Of a DNA stretch of 64,000 nt, positions 34,122 through 43,727 are shown one piece after another (positions within the stretch are counted from its first letter, which is position 1; each line of letters opens with the position of its first letter). The position numbers and the translations under genes are program-made. The notes under the pieces are model-generated. The model made no database searches and was not told the DNA's origin. It saw nothing but the letters and a program-made list of their open reading frames with translations. The stretch is from Zea mays (taxonomy: Eukaryota > Streptophyta > Magnoliopsida > Poales > Poaceae), in assembly GCF_902167145.1 (NCBI RefSeq), contig NC_050100.1, positions 192,131,439 to 192,195,438 on the forward strand, read 5' to 3'.

Positions 34122-35430
34122 TGAAAGGGAATTAGGCTTACACCTAGTTCCTATATAATTTTGGTGGTTGAATTGCCCAACACAAATCTTTGGACTAACT
34201 AGTTTGCCCAAGTGTATAGATTATACAGGTGTAAAAGGTTCACACTCAGCCAATAAAAGACCAAGTTTTGGATTCAACAAAGGAGCAAAGGGGCAACCGA
34301 AGGCACCCCTGGTCTGGCGCACCGGACTGTCCGGTGTGCCACCGGACATGTCCAGTGCACCAGGGGGACTCAGACTCAAACTCGCTACCTTCGGGAATTT
34401 CCAGAGGCGACTCGGCTATAATTTACCGGACTGTCCGGTGTACACCGGACAGTGTCCGGTGCGCCAAGGGAGGTCGGCCTCAGGAACTCGCCAGCGTCGG
34501 GAAACTCCAACGGCTAGCCCACTATAATTCACCGGACTGTCCGGTGTGCACCGGACTGTCCGGTGCGACTCCAGAGCAACGGCTACTTCGCGCCAACGGC
34601 TACCTGATGTGGCATTTAATGCGCGCACAGCGCGCGCAGGAGTCAGAATCGCCCATGCTGGCACACCGGACAGCCAACAGTACCTGTCCGGTGTGCACCG
34701 GACACCAAGGCGGGCCCACAAGTCAGAAGCTCCAACGGTCTGAATCCAACGGCATTGATGACGTGGCAGGGGGCACCGGACTGTCCGGTGTGCACCGGAC
34801 TGTCCGGTGCGCCATCGAACAGACAGCCTCCCAACGGCCACTTTTGGTGGTTGGGGCTATAAATACCCCAACCACCCCACCATTCATTGCATCCAAGTTT
34901 TCCACTTCTCAACCACTTACAAGAGCTAGGCATACAATTCTAGACACATACAAAGAGATCAAATCATCTCCAATTCCACACAAGGCTTTAGTGATTAGCG
35001 AGAGAGATTTGTCGTGTTCTTTTGAGCTCTTGCGCTTGGATTGCTTCTTTTCTTTCTCACTTGTTCTTGTGATCAAAACTCCATTGTAATCAAGGCAAGA
35101 GGCACCAATTGTGTGGTGGCCCTTGCGGGGAAGTTTTGTTCCCGGCTTTGATTTGAGAAGAGAAGCTCACTCGGTCCGAGGGACCGTTTGAGAGAGGGAA
35201 GGGTTGAAAGAGACCCGGCCTTTGTGGCCTCCTCAACGGGGAGTAGGTTTGCGAGAACCGAACCTCGGTAAAACAAATCCGTGTGTCTCACTTCATTATT
35301 CGCTTGCGATTTGTTTTGCGCCCTCTCTCGCGGACTCGTTTATATTTCTAACGCTAACCCGGCTTGTAGTTGTGTTTATATTTGTAAATTTCAGTTCCGC
35401 CCTATTCACCCCCCCTCTAGGCGACTATCA
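34122..35430 (+). repeat. Opie-like 5' LTR (1,309 bp)
   Basis: Start TGAAAGGGAATTAGGCTTAC, end tctaggcgactatca, followed by the primer site. ACCGGACTGTCCGGTG palindromes lie from 34319 to 34810, then a TATA box. Confidence 0.9.
34858..34867 (+). promoter_or_regulatory. LTR TATA box
   Basis: ctataaatac just downstream of the palindrome-rich U3; conserved in the other Opie-like LTRs. Confidence 0.6.
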
Positions 35431-35432
35431 AT

Positions 35433-35444
35433 TGGTATCAGAGC
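35433..35444 (+). other. Primer-binding site (initiator tRNA-Met)
   Basis: tggtatcagagc, the standard copia primer site, two bases after the LTR. Confidence 0.9.
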
Positions 35445-35478
35445 CCGGTTCTTCATTAGAGCCTAACCGCTCAAAGTG

Positions 35479-38172
35479 ATGTCGGGAGATCACGCCAAGA
35501 AGGAGATGGAGACCGGCGAAAAGCCCACTACAAGCCACGGGAGCACTTCATCGGAAGAGTCCCGCATCAAAAGGAAGGAGAAGAAGAAGAGCTCCTCCAA
35601 CAAAGGGAAGGAGAAGAAGTCTTCTTCTCATCACAAGGAGAGGAGGGAGAAATGTTCTTCCCACAAGCCACGTCGGAGTGGGGACAAACACAAGAGGATG
35701 AGGAAAGTCGTCTATTACGAGACCGACACTTCATCGACATCTACCTCCGGCTCCGACGCGGCATCTGTCACTTCTAAGCGCCAAGAGCGCAAGAAGTATA
35801 GTAAGATCCCCCTACATTACCCTCGCATTTCCAAACATACACCTTTACTTTCCGTCCCATTAGGCAAACCACCAACTTTTGATGGTGAAGATTATGCAAG
35901 GTGGAGCGATTTAATGCGATTTCATCTAACCTCGCTCCACAAAAGTATATGGGATGTTGTTGAGTTTGGTGCGCAGGTACCGTCCGTAGGGGATGAGGGC
36001 TATGATGAGGATGAGGTGGCCCAAATCGAGCACTTCAACTCTCAAGCAACAACAATACTCCTAGCCTCTTTGAGTAGAGAGGAGTATAACAAAGTTCAAG
36101 GGTTGAAGAACGCAAAGGAGATTTGGGATTTACTCAAGACCGTGCACGAAGGTGATGAGCTCACCAAGATCACCAAGCGGGAAACGATTGAGGGGGAGCT
36201 CGGTCGGTTCCGGCTTCGCAAAGGGGAGGAGCCACAACACATGTACAATCGGCTCAAGACCTTGGTGAACCAAGTGCGCAACCTCGGGAGCGTAAAGTGG
36301 GATGACCACGAGGTGGTTAAGGTTATTCTAAGATCTCTTATTTTCCTTAACCCTACTCAAGTTCAATTAATTCATGGTAATCCTAGATATACTAAAATGA
36401 CCCCCGAGGAAGTTATCGGGAATTTTGTTAGTTTTGAGTGCATGATCGAAGGCTCGAGGAAGATCAACGAGCTTGATGATGCCACCACATCCGAAGCTCA
36501 ACCCGTTGCATTCAAGGCAACGGAGGAGAAGAAGGAGGAGTCTACACCAAGTCGACAACCAATAGACGCCTCCAAGCTCGACAATGAGGAAATGGCGCTC
36601 GTCATCAAGAGCTTCCGCCAAATCCTCAAGCAAAGGAAGGGGAAGGACTACAAGTCCCGCTCCAAGAAGGTTTGCTACAAATGTGGTAAGCTCGGTCATT
36701 TTATTGCTAAATGTCCCATATCTAGTGACAGTGACCGAGGCGACGACAAGAAGGGGAGAAGAAAGGAGAAGAAGAGGTACTACAAGAAGAAGGGCGACGA
36801 TGCCCATATTTGTCGGGAGTGGGATTCCGACGAAAGCTCAAGCGACTCCTCCGACGACGAGGACGCCGCCAACATCGCCGTCACCAAGGGACTCCTCTTC
36901 CCCAACGTCGGCCACAAGTGCCTCATGGCAAAGGACGGCAAACGGAAGAAGGTTAAATCCAACTCCTCCACTAAATATGAATCTTCTAGTGATAATAATG
37001 CTAGTGATGAGGAGGATAATTTGCGTTCCCTTTTTGCCAACCTTAACATAGCTCAAAAGGAAAAATTAAATGAATTGGTTAGTGCTATTCATGAAAAGGA
37101 TGACCTTTTGGATTCTCAAGAGGATTGTCTAATTAAAGAAAACAAGAAACATGTTAAGGTTAAAAAGGCTTATGCTCTTGAAATTGAGAAATGTGAAAAG
37201 TTATCTAATGAGCTAAGCACTTGTCGTGAGATGATTGACAACCTTAGGAATGAAAATGCTAGTTTAAATACTAAGGTTGATTCTCATGTTTGTAGTGTTT
37301 CAATTCCCAATCCTAGAAATAATAATGATGATTTGCTTGCTAGGATTGAAGAATTAAACATTTCTCTTGCTAGCCTTAAAATTGAAAATGAAAAATTGCT
37401 TACTAAGGCTAAAGATCTTGATATTTGCAATGCTACAATTTCCGACCTTAGAACTAAAAATGACATGTTACAAGCTAAGGTTGTAGAATTAAAATCTTGC
37501 AAACCCTCTACATCTATCGTTGAGCATGTATCTATTTGCACTAGATGTAGAGATGTTAACATTGATGCTATTCATGATCATATGGCTTTAATTAAACAAC
37601 AAAATGATCATATAGCAAAACTAGATGCTAAAATTGCCGAGCATAACTTAGAAAATGAGAAATTTAAATTTGCTCGTAGCATGCTTTATAATGGGAGATG
37701 CCCTGGCATTAAGGATGGCATTGGCTATCAAAGGGGAGACAATGTCAAACTTAATGCCCCTCCTAAGAACTTGTCTAATTTTGTTAAGGGCAAGGCTCCC
37801 ATGCCTCAGGATAACGAGGGTTACATTTTATACCCTGCCGGTTATCCTGAGAGCAAAATTAGGAGAATTCATTCTAGGAAGTCTCACTCTGGCCCTAATC
37901 ATGCTTTTATGTATAAGGGTGAGACATCTAGCTCTAGGCAACCAACCCGTGCTAAGTTGCCTAAGAAAACTCCAAATGCATCAAATGAACATAGCATTTC
38001 ATTTAAGACTTTTGATGCATCCTATGTTTTAACTAACAAATCCGGCAAGGTCGTTGCCAAGTTTGTTGGGGGCAAACACAAGGGGTCAAAAACTTGTGTT
38101 TGGGTACCCAAAGTTCTTGTTTCTAATGCCAAAGGACCCAAAACAGTTTGGGTACCTAAAGTCAAGAACTAA
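35479..38172 (+). CDS. Sirevirus Gag (intact, 897 aa)
   Basis: Gag builds the virus-like particle and packages element RNA. In order: a Lys/Ser-rich N-terminus (about residues 1-75), the PTFDGEDYARWSDLMRFHL segment, a UBN2-type core (about 175-320), a Lys-rich linker, a CX2CX4HX4C zinc knuckle (CYKCGKLGHFIAKC, residues 399-412), an acidic Ser/Asp stretch, a long coiled coil (about 530-720) and a C-terminal part ending VWVPKVKN. The start is the ATG at 35479; a GTG immediately upstream is in frame but unlikely. The stop TAA is followed by pol in another frame. Its close copy lies at 46617-49313. Confidence 0.92.
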   Translation: MSGDHAKKEMETGEKPTTSHGSTSSEESRIKRKEKKKSSSNKGKEKKSSSHHKERREKCSSHKPRRSGDKHKRMRKVVYYETDTSSTSTSGSDAASVTSKRQERKKYSKIPLHYPRISKHTPLLSVPLGKPPTFDGEDYARWSDLMRFHLTSLHKSIWDVVEFGAQVPSVGDEGYDEDEVAQIEHFNSQATTILLASLSREEYNKVQGLKNAKEIWDLLKTVHEGDELTKITKRETIEGELGRFRLRKGEEPQHMYNRLKTLVNQVRNLGSVKWDDHEVVKVILRSLIFLNPTQVQLIHGNPRYTKMTPEEVIGNFVSFECMIEGSRKINELDDATTSEAQPVAFKATEEKKEESTPSRQPIDASKLDNEEMALVIKSFRQILKQRKGKDYKSRSKKVCYKCGKLGHFIAKCPISSDSDRGDDKKGRRKEKKRYYKKKGDDAHICREWDSDESSSDSSDDEDAANIAVTKGLLFPNVGHKCLMAKDGKRKKVKSNSSTKYESSSDNNASDEEDNLRSLFANLNIAQKEKLNELVSAIHEKDDLLDSQEDCLIKENKKHVKVKKAYALEIEKCEKLSNELSTCREMIDNLRNENASLNTKVDSHVCSVSIPNPRNNNDDLLARIEELNISLASLKIENEKLLTKAKDLDICNATISDLRTKNDMLQAKVVELKSCKPSTSIVEHVSICTRCRDVNIDAIHDHMALIKQQNDHIAKLDAKIAEHNLENEKFKFARSMLYNGRCPGIKDGIGYQRGDNVKLNAPPKNLSNFVKGKAPMPQDNEGYILYPAGYPESKIRRIHSRKSHSGPNHAFMYKGETSSSRQPTRAKLPKKTPNASNEHSISFKTFDASYVLTNKSGKVVAKFVGGKHKGSKTCVWVPKVLVSNAKGPKTVWVPKVKN

Positions 38173-38185
38173 ATTTGTTTTGTAG

Positions 38186-40486
38186 GTTTATGCATCCGGG
38201 GGCTCAAGTTGGATACTCGACAGCGGGTGCACAAACCACATGACCGGGGAGAAAAGAATGTTCTCCTCCTACGAGAAAAACCAAGATCCCCAACAAGCTA
38301 TCACATTCGGGGATGGAAATCAAGGTTTGGTCAAAGGTCTTGGTAAAATTGCTATTTCTCCTGACCATTCTATTTCCAATGTTTTTCTTGTTGATTCATT
38401 AGATTACAATTTGCTTTCCGTATCCCAATTATGTCAAATGGGCTACAACTGTCTATTCACTGATGTAGGTGTCACTGTCTTTAGAAGAAGTGATGATTCA
38501 ATAGCATTTAAGGGAGTGTTAGAGGGTCAGCTATACTTGGTAGATTTTGATAGAGCTGAACTTGACACTTGCTTAATTGCTAAGACTAACATGGGTTGGC
38601 TCTGGCACCGCCGACTAGCCCATGTTGGGATGAAAAATCTTCACAAGCTTCTAAAGGGAGAACACATTTTAGGATTAACAAATGTTCATTTTGAGAAAGA
38701 CAGGGTTTGTAGCGCATGCCAGGCGGGAAAGCAAGTTGGAGCCCATCATCCACACAAGAACATCATGACGACCGACAGGCCGCTTGAGCTACTCCACATG
38801 GATCTATTCGACCCGATTGCTTACATAAGCATCGGCGGGAGTAAGTATTGTCTTGTAATAGTGGATGATTATTCTCGCTTCACTTGGGTATTCTTTTTAC
38901 AGGAAAAATCTCAAACCCAAGAGACCTTAAAGGGATTCTTGAGACGAGCTCAAAATGAGTTCGGCTTAAGGATCAAGAAAATAAGAAGTGACAACGGGAC
39001 GGAGTTCAAGAACTCTCAAATCAAAGGCTTCCTTGAGGAGGAGGGCATCAAGCATGAGTTCTCTTCCCCCTACACTCCACAACAAAATGGTGTAGTGGAG
39101 AGGAAGAATCGAACTCTATTGGACATGGCAAGAACCATGCTTGATGAGTACAAGACACCGGACCGGTTTTGGGCCGAAGCAGTCAACACCGCCTGCTACG
39201 CCATCAACCGGTTATATCTTCACCGAATCCTCAAGAAGACATCATATGAACTCCTAACCGGTAAAAAGCCCAACATTTCATACTTTAGAGTTTTTGGTAG
39301 CAAATGTTTTATTCTTGTTAAAAGAGGTAGAAAATCTAAATTTGCTCCTAAGACTATAGAAGGCTTTTTACTAGGATATGACTCAAACACAAGGGCATAT
39401 AGAGTCTTTAACAAGTCCTCAGGACTTGTTGAAGTTTCTTGTGACGTTGTGTTTGATGAGACTAATGGCTCTCAAGTAGAGCAAGTTGATCTTGATGAGA
39501 TAGGTGAAGAACAGGCTCCATGCACAGCGCTAAGGAACATGTCCATTGGGGATGTGTGTCCTAAGGAATCCGAAGAGCCTCCACATGCACAAGATCAACC
39601 GTCCTCCTCCACGCAAGCATCTCCACCAACCCAAGATGAGGACGAGGCTCAAGATGTTGAACAAGAAGATCAAGAAGATGAGCCACCTCAAAATGACGGC
39701 AACGATCAAAGGGGAGATGCAAATGATCAAGAAAAGGAGGATGAGCAAGAACCAAGGCCGCCACACCCAAGAGTCCACCAAGCAATCCAACGAGATCACC
39801 CCGTCGACACCATCCTCGGCGACATTCATAAGGGGGTAACTACTCGATCTCGGGTTGCACATTTTTGTGAGCATTACTCTTTTGTTTCCTCTATTGAGCC
39901 ACACAGGGTGGAGGAAGCACTTCAAGATTCGGATTGGGTGATGGCGATGCAAGAGGAGCTCAACAACTTCACAAGGAATGAGGTATGGCATTTGGTTCCC
40001 CGTCCTAACCAAAATGTTGTAGGAACCAAATGGGTCTTCCGCAACAAGCAAGATGAGCATGGTGTGGTGACAAGGAACAAAGCACGACTTGTGGCCAAGG
40101 GATATTCCCAAGTCGAAGGTTTGGATTTCGGTGAAACCTATGCACCCGTAGCTAGGCTTGAGTCAATTCGCATATTATTGGCCTATGCTACTTACCATGG
40201 CTTTAAGCTTTATCAAATGGACGTGAAAAGTGCCTTCCTCAACGGACCAATCAAGGAAGAGGTCTATGTTGAGCAACCTCCCGGCTTTGAAGACAGTGAG
40301 TATCCTAACCATGTCTATAGGCTCTCTAAGGCGCTTTATGGGCTCAAGCAAGCCCCAAGAGCATGGTATGAATGCCTAAGAGATTTCCTTATCACTAATG
40401 GCTTCAAAGTCGGCAAGGCCGATCCTACTTTATTCACTAAAACTCTTGACAATGATTTGTTTGTATGCAATATTTGGGTCCACTAA
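38186..40486 (+). pseudogene. Sirevirus Pol: protease, integrase and broken reverse transcriptase
   Basis: The frame opens right after a TAG at 38183 and has no ATG before the protease motif [11 protein letters not shown]. It continues with the integrase zinc region ([24 protein letters not shown]), the integrase core ([27 protein letters not shown]), a long acidic linker and the reverse transcriptase ([24 protein letters not shown]). HMDLFDP replaces the usual HMDLFGP. Near 40467-40471 a net 20-bp loss, judged against 43658-46603, removes the YVDD catalytic motif and shifts the frame, so the reverse transcriptase is dead. Coding sense resumes in another frame. Confidence 0.9.
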
Positions 40487-41411
40487 CGAATCTACATGTG
40501 AAGAATTTAGTAGGATCATGACAAAGAAATTCGAGATGTCTATGATGGGGGAGTTGAAGTATTTTCTAGGGTTTCAAGTGAAGCAACTCCAAGAGGGCAC
40601 CTTCATCAGCCAAACGAAGTACACTCAAGACATCCTAAGCAAGTTTGGAATGAAGGATGCCAAGCCCATCAAAACACCCATGGGAACAAATGGGCATCTC
40701 GACCTCGACACGGGAGGTAAGTCCGTGGATCAAAAGGTATACCGGTCGATGATTGGTTCATTGCTTTATTTATGTGCATCTCGACCAAACATTATGCTTT
40801 CCGTTTGCATGTGTGCAAGATTCCAATCCGACCCTAAGGAATCCCACCTTACGGCCGTAAAACGAATCTTGAGATATTTGGCTTATACACCTAAGTTTGG
40901 GCTTTGGTATCCTCGGGGATCCACATTTGATTTGATTGGTTATTCGGATGCCGATTGGGCGGGGTGTAAGATCAATAGGAAGAGCACATCGGGGACTTGC
41001 CAGTTCTTGGGAAGATCCTTGGTGTCTTGGGCTTCAAAGAAGCAAAATTCGGTCGCTCTTTCCACCGCCGAAGCCGAGTACATTGCCGCAGGCCATTGTT
41101 GCGCGCAATTGCTTTGGATGAGGCAAACCCTGCGGGACTACGGTTACAAATTAACCAAAGTCCCTTTGCTATGTGATAATGAGAGTGCAATCAAAATGGC
41201 CGACAATCCCGTCGAGCATAGCCGCACTAAGCACATAGCCATTCGATATCATTTTCTTAGGGATCACCAACAAAAGGGAGATATCGAGATTGCATACATT
41301 AATACTAAAGATCAATTAGCCGATATCTTTACCAAGCCACTTGATGAACAATCTTTTACCAAACTTAGGCATGAGCTCAATATTCTTGATTCTAGGAACT
41401 TCTTTTGTTAA
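40470..41411 (+). pseudogene. Sirevirus Pol: reverse transcriptase end and RNase H
   Basis: This continues pol after the 20-bp deletion, in the shifted frame: [15 protein letters not shown], then [31 protein letters not shown], and a full RNase H with [29 protein letters not shown] and ADIFTKPLDEQSF. It ends LDSRNFFC with a stop at 41409-41411. The domain itself is intact but no longer joined in frame to an active polymerase. Confidence 0.88.
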
Positions 41412-42255
41412 GTTGCACACATAGCTCTGTTATATACCTTTGATCATGTCTCTTTCCTATGCTATGACTAATGTGTTTTTCAAGTCCATTTCAAACCAAG
41501 TCATAGGTGTATTGAAAGGGAATTGGAGTCTTCAGTGAAGACAAAGGCTTCCACTCCGTAAATCTTCCTTCGCCGTCACTCCAAGCGACTCTCCATTTTT
41601 GGGGGAGAAAGCATGAGCACCAAGCAAAAGGACTTCGTCTTTGGTATAATCTTAACTCATTTACTTATGGCCAAAGGGGAAGAAAGTACTTCGAGGGCTC
41701 TAATGATTCCGTTTTTGGCGATTCATGCCAAAGGGGGAGAGAGTATGAGCCCAAAGCAAAAGGACCGCACCACCACCAATTTCAAAACCTTCAAAACCTT
41801 CGTGTTTCCAAAGATTATTATCAATTGGTATCCTATTGTGTTCAAAAGGGGGAGAAAGTAGTATTTCAAAAATGATATATCAAAACCCTCTTGAACACTA
41901 AGAGGAGGATCTCATTTAGGGGGAGTTTTGTCTAGTCAAAGGAAAAGCATTTGAAACAGGGGGAGAAAATTTCAAATCTTGAAAATGCTTCGCAAAATCT
42001 TACTCATTTACCTTTGACTTTTTGCAAAAAGAACTTTGAAAAGGATTTACAAAATATTTTGCAAAAACAAAACATGTGGTGCAAGCGTGGTCCAAAATGT
42101 TAAAAACAAAAGATCAATCCATACATATCTTGTAAGTATGTCTATTGGCTCAATTCCAAGCAACCTTTGCACTTACATTATGCAAACTAGTTCAATTATG
42201 CACTTTTATATTTGCTTTGGTTTGTGTTGGCATCAATCACCAAAAAGGGGGAGAT
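41412..42255 (+). other. 3' non-coding region with repeated purine tracts
   Basis: No gene is supported. At least five gggggaga-like tracts occur (about 41600, 41724, 41849, 41917 and 41958) before the polypurine tract next to the LTR (caaaaagggggagat, about 42241-42255). Confidence 0.65.
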
Positions 42256-43543
42256 TGAAAGGGAATTAGGCTTACACCTAGTCCCTAATTTAATTTTGGT
42301 GGTTGAATTGCCCAACACAAATAATTGGACTAACTAGTTTGCTCTAGTGTACAAGTTATACAGGTGTAAAAGGTTCATACTTAGCCAATAAAAAGATCAA
42401 ATATTGGATTCAACGAAGGAGCAAAGGACAACCGAAGGCACCTCTGGTCTGGGGGCACCGGACTGTCCGGTGCACCAGAGGACTCCAACTCCAACTTGCC
42501 ACCTTCGGGAATTTCCAGAGGCACTCGACTATAATTCACCGGACTGTCCGGTGTACACCGGACAGTGTCCGGTGCTCCAAGGAACAGCGGCCTCCGGAAC
42601 TCGCCAGCCTCGGGAAAACACAGCGGCTGCTCCGCTATAATTCACCGGACATGTCCGGTGTACACCGGACTGTCCGGTGCAACTCCGGAGCAACGGCTAT
42701 TTCGGCGCCAACGGCTACCTGCGTCGCATTAAATGCGCGCGCTGCGCGCGCAGAAGTCAGGCGTGCCCATACTGGCGCACCGGACACTCCATAGTACATG
42801 TCCGGTGCGCCACCGGACATCCAGGCGGGCCCAGAAATCAGAACTCCAACGGTCGGAATCCAACGGCATTGATGACGTGGCTGGGGCACCGGACATGTCC
42901 GGTGTGCACCGGACTGTCCGGTGCGCCATCGACAGACAGCCTCCACCAACGGTCAAGTTTGGTGGTTGAAGCTATAAATGCCCTAACCACCCCACCATTC
43001 ATTGCATCCAAGTTTTCCACTTCTCAACCACTTACAAGAGCTAGGCATTCAATTCTAGACACACCTAAGTGATCAAATCCTCTCCAATTCCACACAAGGC
43101 TTTAGTGATTAGCGAGAGAGATTTGCCGTGTTCTTTTGAGCTCTTGCGCTTGGATTGCTTCTTTTCTTTCTCACTTGTTCTTGTGATCAAAACTCATCTG
43201 TAACCGAGGCAAGAGACACCAATTGTGTGGTGGTCCTTGCGGGGGAAGTTTTGTTCCCGGTTGTGATTTGAGAAGAGAAGCTCACTCGGTCCGAGGGACC
43301 GTTTGAGAGAGGGAAAGGGTTGAAAAAGACCCGGCCTTCGTGGCCTCCTAAACGGGGAGTAGGTTTGCAAGAACCGAACCTCGGTAAAACAAATCATCGT
43401 GTCTCACTCCGCATTTGCTCACGATTTGTTTTTGCGCCCTCTCTCGGACTCTTGTTTATTTCTAACGCTAACCCATCTCGTAGTTGTGTTTATATTTGTA
43501 AATTTCAGTTTCGCCCTATTCACCCCCCTCTAGGCGACTTTCA
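42256..43543 (+). repeat. Opie-like 3' LTR (1,288 bp), sister of 49362-50670
   Basis: Start TGAAAGGGAATTAGG, end taggcgactttca. It shares details (tagtccctaatttaatttt, gctctagtgtacaagttat) with the reverse complement of 49362-50670, but lacks about two dozen bases near 42464. It differs at many sites from 34122-35430. TATA-like ctataaatgc lies at 42972. The bases after it, cttcccacaag, are the reverse complement of host-LTR sequence. Confidence 0.9.
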
Positions 43544-43716
43544 CTTCCCACAAGAGTTCCACCTTTGTTCACTTCAAAATGTTCAAAACTTGCTCTTCAG
43601 CCTCTGAAACCGGTTCAATCGGTTTCTGGACTGTTTCTCTGCCACCCCTGCTCTGACCTATTTGACAGTCAGAGCTATCAGAAAAATCGTATGAAGATAT
43701 TTTTTAGAAACCGGTT
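43544..43716 (+). repeat. Inverted fragment of the host Sirevirus LTR
   Basis: It is the reverse complement of 31622-31810, minus about 20 bp of one CCGGTT repeat unit. It begins with cttcc, the reverse of the duplication ggaag at 50671-50675. At 43717-43727 follows tttctagaaat, matching neither side, and then truncated pol. Confidence 0.85.
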
Positions 43717-43727
43717 TTTCTAGAAAT

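Larger units (their letters stand above)
34122..43543 (+). mobile_element. Opie-like Sirevirus, plus strand; hybrid of two elements
   Basis: It has both LTRs, primer site, gag, pol and a long 3' non-coding region, but the 5' flank (aaatc) and 3' flank (cttcc) do not match. The two LTRs differ markedly from each other, while the 3' LTR is nearly identical to the minus-strand LTR at 49362-50670. I therefore read it as an inversion product joining the 5' part of one element to the 3' part of another. Confidence 0.85.

Noticed and set aside
34117..43548. Plus-strand Opie-like element as one ordinary complete insertion
   Set aside because: Its flanks (aaatc, cttcc) do not match, its LTRs are not sisters, and an inverted host-LTR piece follows it.
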